Source: Paenibacillus riograndensis SBR5
GTDB taxonomy: Bacteria > Bacillota > Bacilli > Paenibacillales > Paenibacillaceae
DNA: 64,000 nucleotides
NCBI RefSeq assembly: GCF_000981585.1
Contig: NZ_LN831776.1
Span: 3,083,187 to 3,147,186, forward strand
Reading direction: 5' to 3'
Below the pieces are notes generated by a model. That model ran no database searches. It was given only the letters and a program-made list of their open reading frames with translations, and had not been told where the DNA came from. Positions 54,076 to 60,990 of the stretch are shown one piece after another; position 1 is the stretch's first letter, and each line of letters begins with the position of its first letter. A program made the translations under genes and the position numbers.

Positions 54076-54093
54076 TCAGCCGTGGGGATGGCC

Positions 54094-54279
54094 AAGTGGA
54101 AAAAGGGAGCTTAATTTCCTCAGAAATAAACAATCATGAGGTTTAAGTGGAAAAAGGGAACTTAATTCAGTAATATTCCCTTCTTTGGAGCGAAGTAGGC
54201 TGAATTAGTGATACTTTTTCCACTTAGCTGCCCGGGTTGCCTGATGCTCAGACAAATTAGTGATACTTTTTCCACCTTA
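54094..54279. repeat. 190-bp symmetric repeat element, family A, copy 2
   Basis: Four units in the same order and spacing as at 12268-12452: direct at 54094-54117 and 54143-54167, inverted at 54203-54226 and 54255-54279. Spacers share GAAATAA, GCTGAATTAGTG and CTGCCCG with copy 1. It stands between family B copies B3 and B4. A single-stranded copy could fold into a long rod because units 1-2 are complementary to 4-3. Confidence 0.82.
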
Positions 54280-54336
54280 CCAGTAAACGAAGCGCCGGGA
54301 AGATACTTATTCTCAATACACAACCTTCTTGACACT

Positions 54337-54373
54337 AGGAATCGCCGCAATCAAAGGTAAAAATACCTTTGAA
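54337..54373. repeat. Family B palindromic repeat, copy B4
   Basis: AGGAATCGCCGCA followed by ATCAAAGGTAAAAATACCTT and TGAA: a near-perfect palindrome with AAAA loop, and identical to B5 over the leader and core. Confidence 0.82.
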
Positions 54374-54384
54374 CCTGCCGCGCC

Positions 54385-54425
54385 CGCAGGAATCGCCGCA
54401 ATCAAAGGTAAAAATACCTTTGATT
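54385..54425. repeat. Family B palindromic repeat, copy B5
   Basis: CGCAGGAATCGCCGCA followed by ATCAAAGGTAAAAATACCTT and TGATT; the best copy, 48 bases from B4, ending 80 bases before the YkvI stop codon. The 693-base interval 53812-54504 shows no coding region; these two repeat families fill most of it. Confidence 0.82.
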
Positions 54426-54504
54426 CCGCCTATACGGTTCCCGGATTTGATCCTTATCATTTCCCAGGATCTGTACGGAGCGGGTTCGCTTCCCGCAGCA
54501 GCCG

Positions 54505-55626
54505 TTATTTCCGGGTAATCCGGATCACGGGTTTAACAGCGACGATAGTGATCCCCTTACCGTCCTTACCGGGGGGATCTGCCGGGCGCGGGGGCGGGGA
54601 CATCGGGGCACGCAGCAGCATTATGACCCATACCAGCGACACCGCACCGAAGATGGGATAAAATATAGACAGCAGCGAGCTGAAGCCAAACTGGCTGAAC
54701 ACGTAGCAGATCAGCATCAGGAGTGGAGTCACAAGGACGGGGGCGACCGGCAGGCGCTGCTGAAGCTGTATACTGACACCGTAGATGTCGGCTACAAAAG
54801 TGCTGAAGATCTCCATGAAAATCAGCAGCAGATAGATACTCTGTACGGCGGGGCCAAGGCGGATGGCGATGGTGCCCATCGGGATCTCATACTGAAGGAT
54901 GCCCGGCATTTGCGAGCTCATGGCAAAATGTGCCGCGAGCAGCAGGAAGCCGATGCCTATTCCTCCGAGAATGCCGCCCCGCAGCAGAGCTTGTTCATCA
55001 TTGGTATGCCGGGCCAGCGGCACCAGTACGGCTTGAGCCATTCCGAGATTGAACGCGGTATAGAGCAGGGGGGACATCCAGGCCCCAAAGAAGCTGTGAT
55101 CCGTCGGAAGGAACAAAAATCGTTCCGCACCAGGCACGCCCAGTGTATTAAAAATAATAATTAGCGACAGAGTAAGCATTAGCGGCACCACCAGGCTGTT
55201 GATCTGCAGGATACCTGAAATTCCGCGCTTCAGCAGCAGATAGGAACCCAGAATGGTCAACAGCAGACCTGCCTGATAGGGCATTCCGAGATGCTCCTGA
55301 AAAATAGCCCCGGCCCCGGCCAGCATAATGCTGTTCACGCCAACCAGGATAATCATGGTGAACAGGCTGATGCTTCTCCCGGCACGTTCACCGAAAAGAT
55401 GGCGGTTGAAATCCTCATAAGACTCTGCTTGAACGCGCCGGGCGATAATCATCATTTTGGTGCCCAGCCAGATAAACAGGACGGTGGAAAACAGGATGGT
55501 CAGCACCGCCCAGTGTCCATAACGTGTGAAGAAACGGAGGATTTCCTGGCCGGTAGCAAAACCGGCGCCTACGATAGTACCAATATAGGTGAAAGCGATT
55601 TGCAGTGTGCGGACATGGGATTTCAT
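54505..55626 (-). CDS. YkvI family membrane protein
   Basis: A 373-residue polytopic protein with about ten helices, related to B. subtilis YkvI and distantly to LeuT-fold sodium symporters. The start FTYIGTIVGAGFATGQEILRFF is the diagnostic first helix with its unwound GAGFATGQE site; VGVNSIMLAGAGAIF follows. Substrate is unknown. ATG 55626 follows AAGGAGGGAGCC. The C-terminus has a Pro-rich tail. Downstream is the repeat block rather than a recognisable terminator, so the repeats may shape its 3' end. Confidence 0.88.
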   Translation of the reverse strand: MKSHVRTLQIAFTYIGTIVGAGFATGQEILRFFTRYGHWAVLTILFSTVLFIWLGTKMMIIARRVQAESYEDFNRHLFGERAGRSISLFTMIILVGVNSIMLAGAGAIFQEHLGMPYQAGLLLTILGSYLLLKRGISGILQINSLVVPLMLTLSLIIIFNTLGVPGAERFLFLPTDHSFFGAWMSPLLYTAFNLGMAQAVLVPLARHTNDEQALLRGGILGGIGIGFLLLAAHFAMSSQMPGILQYEIPMGTIAIRLGPAVQSIYLLLIFMEIFSTFVADIYGVSIQLQQRLPVAPVLVTPLLMLICYVFSQFGFSSLLSIFYPIFGAVSLVWVIMLLRAPMSPPPRPADPPGKDGKGITIVAVKPVIRITRK

Positions 55627-55804
55627 GGCTCCCTCCTTAAAAGTGCTGCCAAGATAAAAATAGCTATACCAAAGGATAGCCTTGTGCAGTCCATATAGTA
55701 CAGGTTATGATGTTGAGCAGAAGGACATGACTTCCGCCTAAGACTTATATGAAGTGATTACAGCGGAATGTCTGGAATTATAAAGGGTAATGGAGGTTCA
55801 TAAC

Positions 55805-56377
55805 ATGGAATTATTGAAACAACGGATTTTGGAGGAAGGGGTTGTCCTTTCCGATCAGGTGCTGAAGCTGGATGCTTTACTCAACCACCAGGTTGATCCT
55901 ATGCTGACGATGGAAATGGGACGGGAGTTTGCCGGGAGATTTGCTGATGCTGGAGTTACCCGTGTGGTTACCGTGGAATCCTCGGGTATTGCCGTGGCAT
56001 TTGCCACCGCTTATGAAATGAAGGTGCCGCTGGTGTTTGCCCGCCGCAAAAAAACGCTGCTCGCTGATCCGGATGCACTCTGTGAAAGAGTTCCTTCGTT
56101 CACCAAAGGCATCGTTACAGACATCATGCTCTCCCGGCAGTTTATCTCCCCGGATGACAAGGTGCTGTTTATCGATGATATCATTGCTAATGGCGATGCT
56201 GCGCGTGGTCTGATCAAAATTATCCACCGTTCCGGTGCCGAACTGGCCGGACTTGGTGTGGTTGTGGAGAAAAGCTTCCAGGCAGGGGCCAGAACCATCC
56301 GGGAACAGGGGATCCGGCTGGAGTCGCTTGTCCGCATTATGTCATTGAGTGAAGGGAAAATTGTCTTTGACGAATAA
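55805..56377 (+). CDS. xpt: Xanthine phosphoribosyltransferase
   Basis: A 190-residue purine salvage enzyme making XMP from xanthine and PRPP. The PRPP motif VLFIDDIIANGDAA lies near residue 118; RKKTLLADPDA and the start MELLKQRILEEG match Xpt. ATG 55805 has GGAGG 8 bases upstream; the in-frame start at 55790 is less likely. In Bacillus xpt has a purine riboswitch, but the 178-base upstream region here shows no G-box core sequences, so control must differ. No pbuX partner gene follows. Confidence 0.95.
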   Translation: MELLKQRILEEGVVLSDQVLKLDALLNHQVDPMLTMEMGREFAGRFADAGVTRVVTVESSGIAVAFATAYEMKVPLVFARRKKTLLADPDALCERVPSFTKGIVTDIMLSRQFISPDDKVLFIDDIIANGDAARGLIKIIHRSGAELAGLGVVVEKSFQAGARTIREQGIRLESLVRIMSLSEGKIVFDE

Positions 56378-56481
56378 AGGGTGACAATTAGAGGAAGTTA
56401 GCCTATTTTTAAAACATCTTCTTTCCACTCTATAACTTTTCCTTTATAATAAACATTAGACATGAGAGAGGAGGCGTCACG

Positions 56482-56799
56482 ATGGGGAAAGAACCGGTGA
56501 CAGAGCAATTTTTTATTGATAAACTAACCGAGGCCAAGGATCACTTCGAACGTGCGCTGGATTGCAAACATACGGAATTCGACGACCTGTATCCCTATAT
56601 GATCGAACATCCTCAGTTTTTCTGGTACAAACGTTACGTCGCTTGGTCTGAACTTCTGACCATCACAAGTCTGTGTGAAGAGCTGTCCTTCAATTGGAGA
56701 CAGAAATTCAGTGATCATCAGGTGGAGTATTTGGAGCAACGTGTGATGTCCGCTAAAGTTCTTGACTTCTGGTTTGAGAAGAATGAAGCGCTGATATAG
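56482..56799 (+). CDS. Hypothetical protein
   Basis: A 105-residue acidic helical protein, rich in aromatic residues (YMIEHPQFFWYKRYVAW). No membrane or export signal. ATG 56482 follows GAGAGGAGG, a good site. I do not recognise the family. It ends before a clear terminator and is probably monocistronic. Confidence 0.75.
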   Translation: MGKEPVTEQFFIDKLTEAKDHFERALDCKHTEFDDLYPYMIEHPQFFWYKRYVAWSELLTITSLCEELSFNWRQKFSDHQVEYLEQRVMSAKVLDFWFEKNEALI

Positions 56800-56836
56800 A
56801 ACTTCATAAGATATAAGGATTGATCTGCAAGCAACT

Positions 56837-56868
56837 AGACCCGGATGATTACTCATTTGGGTCTTTTT
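56837..56868 (+). terminator. Terminator after the 105-residue gene
   Basis: AGACCC (56837-56842) and GGGTCT (56859-56864) with a T-run; short stem but good placement. Confidence 0.75.
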
Positions 56869-56885
56869 CACGGGTGGATTAGGGA

Positions 56886-57140
56886 ATGGATGTGTTGGAA
56901 AGGAAAGGTGACTTCAGGCTTATGATCAGTGATGAACAGCTGGATGCGTACCGGATTTCCGGTGAGAAAATACGGGTTGTACGCGACGGATTGGAGAGCA
57001 ATGATGTAAAAGGGATTGTGCTGGCTTGGGACGAGTCTCAGGTGATGATCCGCCGGCCCAATAAGCGGATTGTGAAGCTGGACCGCAACTATATCTACCA
57101 GCCCTTCGCCGAACCCAGACAAGAGCCGGAAGATATATAA
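56886..57140 (+). CDS. Hypothetical small protein
   Basis: An 84-residue charged protein that looks like a small beta-barrel (DFRLMISDEQLDAYRISGEKIRVVRDG, then GIVLAWDESQVMIRRPNKRIVKLDRNYIYQPF). The strand pattern resembles compact Sm/SH3-like folds, but the family is not recognised. It begins 18 bases after the preceding terminator, with the weak site GGGTGGATTAGGG; it ends at a 17-bp hairpin. Confidence 0.7.
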   Translation: MDVLERKGDFRLMISDEQLDAYRISGEKIRVVRDGLESNDVKGIVLAWDESQVMIRRPNKRIVKLDRNYIYQPFAEPRQEPEDI

Positions 57141-57144
57141 TATA

Positions 57145-57185
57145 CACTAACAGCCCCGTCCGATTATAGGACGGGGCTGTTAGTG
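57145..57185. terminator. 17-bp perfect hairpin between convergent genes
   Basis: A perfect 17-bp stem, CACTAACAGCCCCGTCC / GGACGGGGCTGTTAGTG, around GATTATA, midway between convergent stop codons. It lacks a T-run on either side (a TA-rich stretch TATTATATAT follows on the minus strand), so it may end transcription poorly or only protect the 3' end. Confidence 0.7.
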
Positions 57186-57199
57186 CTGCTGGGCAGGTC

Positions 57200-57655
57200 T
57201 TAAATCGATAAGGCCATCTGCTCCACCGCTTCTTCCCTGGGAAGTACATTAAGCTCAGGATTCAGACCGAGATAGGCACGCATCCGCAGCATCATTTCAT
57301 TACGGAAGCCGGGCCATGGAATATTCATCTCTCCGGCATAGCCGCGGCAGGAATACTTGGCCTCTACACCACGCTGGTCCTGGCGGACGGTTGTGATCTT
57401 CAGATTATGCGCGGTGAGCTCACGGGTGACCTCCTGCAGCATAAGAGAAGTCTTCTTCGTTGCACCAGACACCAGCTCCATATACAGCTGCGGTGTCTTG
57501 AACAATCCGCTCTTGCCGATGACCCGGCAATCGCGTTCAAATACTTTATGAATGAACGTCAGCAGCAAATAGCTTCGGACAAGTGACTTTTCGTCTTTGG
57601 TTATATCTTCTGGGATCAATGGTGTATTTAGTGTACTTCTCTTGGTAGTCGCCAT
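57200..57655 (-). CDS. Hypothetical protein
   Basis: A 151-residue soluble protein. The start MATTKRSTLNTPLIPEDITKDEKSL is preferred at 57655 (GAGGTGATTT upstream; the in-frame GTG at 57664 overlaps that site). A mid part (FERDCRVIGKSGLFKTPQLYMELVSG) and the end (GEMNIPWPGFRNEMMLRMRAYLGL) are both well-ordered. I do not recognise a family. It is a single gene, divergent from the tRNA gene. Confidence 0.72.
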   Translation of the reverse strand: MATTKRSTLNTPLIPEDITKDEKSLVRSYLLLTFIHKVFERDCRVIGKSGLFKTPQLYMELVSGATKKTSLMLQEVTRELTAHNLKITTVRQDQRGVEAKYSCRGYAGEMNIPWPGFRNEMMLRMRAYLGLNPELNVLPREEAVEQMALSI

Positions 57656-57770
57656 ATAAATCACCTCATTTATAGTATGCGAACCTTTGTTCTCATTATA
57701 CTCCTAACAAGCAAATAAAAGCAATATTTATACAGAAATTTATGCAAATAAAAATAATTGCGAAAAAATA

Positions 57771-57799
57771 TTGACTCCATGAATCCTACATGGTATGAT
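57771..57799 (+). promoter_or_regulatory. Promoter of tRNA-Leu
   Basis: TTGACT (57771-57776), 17-base spacer, TATGAT (57794-57799), a strong sigma-A match 35 bases before the tRNA. Confidence 0.85.
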
Positions 57800-57834
57800 C
57801 TATCTTGTGGCCGCGAAAGCGAGTCCAATGATAT

Positions 57835-57918
57835 GCGGTCGTGGCGGAATTGGCAGACGCGCACGGTTCAGGTCCGTGTGGTAGCAATACCGTGGAGGTT
57901 CGAGTCCTCTCGACCGCA
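57835..57918 (+). tRNA. tRNA-Leu (CAG)
   Basis: An 84-base class II tRNA. The 7-bp acceptor stem is GCGGTCG (57835-57841) / CGACCGC (57911-57917), discriminator A at 57918. The D-arm, anticodon loop TTCAGGT (anticodon CAG at 57869-57871), a long variable arm and GGTTCGAGTCC T-loop are clear. CCA is not encoded. It reads CUG leucine codons. It has its own promoter and terminator. Confidence 0.96.
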
Positions 57919-57935
57919 TCAGCTTAACAAAGAAT

Positions 57936-57977
57936 AAGCTCTTGAATTTCCTGTTGCGGAGATTCAGGAGCTTTTTT
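57936..57977 (+). terminator. Terminator of the tRNA gene
   Basis: AAGCTCTTGAAT and ATTCAGGAGCTT form the stem, followed by TTTT. The right arm also supplies the last codons of the minus-strand pseudogene. Confidence 0.85.
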
Positions 57978-58411
57978 CATTGACAGCGGCGTCCGGCTCA
58001 ATTATTTTTTTCAAGACAAAAGCGATAAAGTTCAGATATCTCCCTCCGCCTGCGCCCATTGTTTTGCGGTCATTGACCGCAATCTCATTTTCCTGGATCA
58101 GCCAATCTGCCCAAACTTCCTCGTTGCTTTCCATCTCGTATATGGTAACTACTTCGGCATCCCGGCCCCAGTAATTATACGAATCGGTACTGACTACCGC
58201 ATCGAAAAATTCCTTTTCAAAGGGCAAGGCGGTGACGTCAGTCTTAACGGGAGTAATTTGTTCAAGGGTCGCTTCCAAGGTCGCAGACGAGACTGCCAGC
58301 GGGGATTTTATGATTTAGCAGCATTTCTTCCTGCAATTTGAACGGGTTAGGCCCCATGATTTTAGCCAGTAATTCGGGGTTATTGTACTTTTGGCTTTTA
58401 GCATACTCCAT
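57964..58411 (-). pseudogene. Class I SAM-dependent methyltransferase, internally deleted
   Basis: The remains of one methyltransferase lie on the minus strand. An intact start at 58411 (MEYAKSQKYNNPELLAK...) with AAGGAGC runs 49 codons to LVCDLGS and then into a frameshift and TGA at about 58263. The frame resumes as EQITPVKTDVTALPFEKEFFDAVVSTD, then jumps after GRD to EVVTIYEMESNEEVW and continues to the end. The missing pieces are the end of the SAM-binding loop and strand 2, and the middle of the catalytic half. Two deletions are the simplest cause; the rest is well preserved, so decay may be recent. Confidence 0.78.
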
Positions 58412-58599
58412 TATGATTGCTCCTTATCTTTTATTTATCGAAAGATAGGATTATGCAAGGACTATCCTCATATTCAAATTATGCGGCAGTCCTTGCTAGC
58501 ACAACACCGGTCCCAATGCACTTTTGGTAATAAGACAATGCTCTTTTCGTATTTATCTGCTGTTCTAGTCTTTAGTATGCTTCCCGTTGCAATTTTTGG

Positions 58600-59037
58600 T
58601 TATCCTTTTTTACCCCGGAATCTAAAATTGCCATAATCAATTACAACAATCTCTCCATTTTGCTTCAAACGCATATTTTGATAATTGGGTCTGCCCTGAC
58701 GAGTCAGAATTTCATATGGAGTAATGCCATTTTTCCTAAACTTTCCCCACAGTCTGTAAAGTTTCTGATGATATTCTTTAGTTTTCGGGAACTCCCGATT
58801 ATACCTTATCATAGTTATCCATTTATACTCATCCCCGGATTCTATAATTTTGGCAAGATGCTTTCTTACAGAAGGTGCAGATGAACGGTATGTTACTATT
58901 TCCCTCCTATTGCTTAATACGCCATACTTTGTTTTCGCAACTTTCTTTACGTTACCGTTACCAAGGTCATATACAATCCGTCTCGAACCGATCCCAATGA
59001 TCTTTTTTCCTTTGTTAGGTTCTCTAATTTTTCCCAA
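58600..59037 (-). CDS. Kinase-like orphan protein
   Basis: A 145-residue basic protein. The start GKIREPNKGKKIIGIGSRRIVYDLGNG resembles a nucleotide loop, KKVAKTKYG a Lys region, and the end RPNYQNMRLKQNGEIVVIDYGNFRF the catalytic and DFG-like strand of a reduced protein-kinase fold; the usual HRD motif is not obvious. Bacillus YrzF-like small kinases are a possible relative. The gene is more AT-rich than its neighbours and lies in the tRNA-adjacent segment, suggesting transfer. The start is TTG 59037 after GGGGTGAT. Confidence 0.6.
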   Translation of the reverse strand: MGKIREPNKGKKIIGIGSRRIVYDLGNGNVKKVAKTKYGVLSNRREIVTYRSSAPSVRKHLAKIIESGDEYKWITMIRYNREFPKTKEYHQKLYRLWGKFRKNGITPYEILTRQGRPNYQNMRLKQNGEIVVIDYGNFRFRGKKG

Positions 59038-59250
59038 GCTGCTATCACCCCAAAATGAAAAAAAGTATTTAATCCTTTATCTTACGATGCTACCCAGCGG
59101 ATTGATTGGACAAAACAAAGAGAGCCCCATAATCGGGGCTGTTTAAGTTTATGTTCACGTACTTTTATCAAAAGTCAAGTTGTAGAAACGTTCATAATAT
59201 AGTGCTATGATCAACCTTACACTACATAGCAATAACAGGGGGCGGACATC

Positions 59251-60990
59251 ATGATCAAAGCAAAGCCTAACAACAGCAATCTGGTGTTCAGAATGATTTA
59301 CAAACGGTTTCTTCTTATCATCGCTGCGATTCTGACGATAAGCATCGTGCTTGGAGTGATGCTTTTCTTCCGCAGTCAGGGCTATTACGCGGACGTTATT
59401 TATAACAAGCAAGTAGAGCGATTAGGTTTCGTCAATAGAAGCATTGAGAATGAGATCGAAATTGTTAAACGGGTTCAGTACAATGTGATGATGAATGACA
59501 GCATTGAAAGCATCCGGTATTTCTATGAATCCAGCACGTTTTTTGAGCGCTATGAGATGATGGAAGCGATGAGGGGTCAAATGGAAGCTTTGAAGAACAG
59601 CAGCAGGCTTGTCGCCGATGCCAAAATTTACTTTAAATCGGTCAACAAAGTCATTGGCAGCGATGAAATCAATGATCTGGACCCCGCAGTATGGAAGGAT
59701 ATCGGGCGTGATTTATTTACAGACTCCTCCCCCGTCCAGAACTATCATGACCGGCTCATCATTAAGGAAGCGCTTACAGAATCACCCGGCAGCGGGCTTC
59801 CCGACTGTGTCATTATCGTCGATCTGGATAAGATGGCGATTGAGGAGCAGTTGAAATATGCTCAATTAACGGATCAGGATATTATCGCTTTAGCGGACCG
59901 GCATCATCATATTATCGTGTCCAGCACTGTTGACGGTTACTCCCTGCTGAAGGATACCCCGGAATTGCAAAAGCAAATCAAGCTGAACGGGCAGAAATAT
60001 GAAGTGATCCAAAGCGAATCAAGCTTTTTGGAAACCAGACTGTTCTGGCTCTATGTCGATAATACGAATCAAGTTGCAGTAGGCATTAGTTTGACGATTT
60101 TGCTCATTTTTATCGTCATCATCGGGCTCATTATTTTGTCCGGCTTTCTCGATTCCTACCGCCGTGTGTACAATCCTTTGAAGATTCTGCTGGAAGATGC
60201 CTTCCAGCAGGTCAGGGCGGGCAATTTCAAATATAGAATTACGAAATACGAGAAGTCGCATCTGGCTCCTTTGTACAGCAGCTTCAATGAGATGGTTAGC
60301 CGTATAGACACCCTGATTGAAAAGGATTTGAAGCAGCAGCTGCTCATCAGCCATGCCCAGCTCAAGCATCTTCAAGCCCAGATCAACCCCCATTTTATGT
60401 ACAACAGCTATTATCTTCTTTACCGCATGATCAAGATGAGGGATTACGAGAATAGCGTTTTATTATGCGAGCATCTCGGCAAGTTTTATGAATATATTAC
60501 GCGGGACGGAGAGGATGAGAAAATGCTCCGCGAAGAAGTGGAGCATGCCCGCGTCTATGCTGCCATTCAGAGCTACCGGTTCGGGCACCGCGTCCGTGTT
60601 GAATTCGGCGATTTGCCGGAGAACTGGGCGTATGAGCTGATCCCCCGGTTAATTATTCAGCCGCTGCTTGAGAACGCTTTCCACTATGGCTTTGAGAAGG
60701 TATCCTCCAGCGGTGGCAATATTCTTCGCATCTCTTTTCATCAGGTTGATAAAGGACTGATCATTTGTGTTGAGAACAGCGGGGATGATGATGAGCATAC
60801 CATTCAGGAAATAAGCAATCTCATTCTGAGAGGAAACCGGGACGGCGAAGTGACGGCTTTGTCCAACATTCATAAACGGCTGCAAATATTTTTCGGCCCT
60901 GAATCCGGTCTTGCGATTGTCAAGTCCGATCTTGGCGGTTTTCGCGTTGAAATCCATATTCCGGGACAAAGGACGGTGGAAACCGAATGA
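59251..60990 (+). CDS. YesM-type sensor histidine kinase
   Basis: A 579-residue membrane sensor. Helix 1 is about 17-40 and helix 2 about 274-296, with a 230-residue external sensing domain between; HAMP follows (about 297-350). The His kinase motif AQINPHFMYNS has its His near 381, and the ATPase N box LLENAFHYG is near 472; the C-terminus is GxGL-like HIPGQRT. YesM-family sensors respond to extracellular glycans or the transporter's binding protein. It overlaps the response-regulator gene by 4 bases (ATGA), a single unit. Confidence 0.95.
   Translation: MIKAKPNNSNLVFRMIYKRFLLIIAAILTISIVLGVMLFFRSQGYYADVIYNKQVERLGFVNRSIENEIEIVKRVQYNVMMNDSIESIRYFYESSTFFERYEMMEAMRGQMEALKNSSRLVADAKIYFKSVNKVIGSDEINDLDPAVWKDIGRDLFTDSSPVQNYHDRLIIKEALTESPGSGLPDCVIIVDLDKMAIEEQLKYAQLTDQDIIALADRHHHIIVSSTVDGYSLLKDTPELQKQIKLNGQKYEVIQSESSFLETRLFWLYVDNTNQVAVGISLTILLIFIVIIGLIILSGFLDSYRRVYNPLKILLEDAFQQVRAGNFKYRITKYEKSHLAPLYSSFNEMVSRIDTLIEKDLKQQLLISHAQLKHLQAQINPHFMYNSYYLLYRMIKMRDYENSVLLCEHLGKFYEYITRDGEDEKMLREEVEHARVYAAIQSYRFGHRVRVEFGDLPENWAYELIPRLIIQPLLENAFHYGFEKVSSSGGNILRISFHQVDKGLIICVENSGDDDEHTIQEISNLILRGNRDGEVTALSNIHKRLQIFFGPESGLAIVKSDLGGFRVEIHIPGQRTVETE

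Noticed and set aside
53883..54425. CRISPR array from the family B copies
   Set aside because: The repeats are palindromic, vary in sequence and are unevenly spaced (gaps of about 80, 30, 260 and 12 bases), and no cas genes are present.
54329..54661. 110-residue plus-strand ORF over the repeats
   Set aside because: Its start is built from family B repeats B4 and B5 and it runs antisense into the YkvI gene; there is no ribosome site or coding character.
55627..55804. Purine riboswitch before xpt
   Set aside because: Expected from Bacillus, but the core loop words and P1 stem were not found in this region.
59123..59140. Terminator AGCCCC/GGGGCT before the YesM gene
   Set aside because: It has only a 6-bp stem, and no transcript from either side obviously needs it.
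57919..59250. Phage or ICE island at the tRNA
   Set aside because: There is no integrase gene and no repeat of the tRNA 3' end; only a small tRNA-adjacent decayed segment can be claimed.
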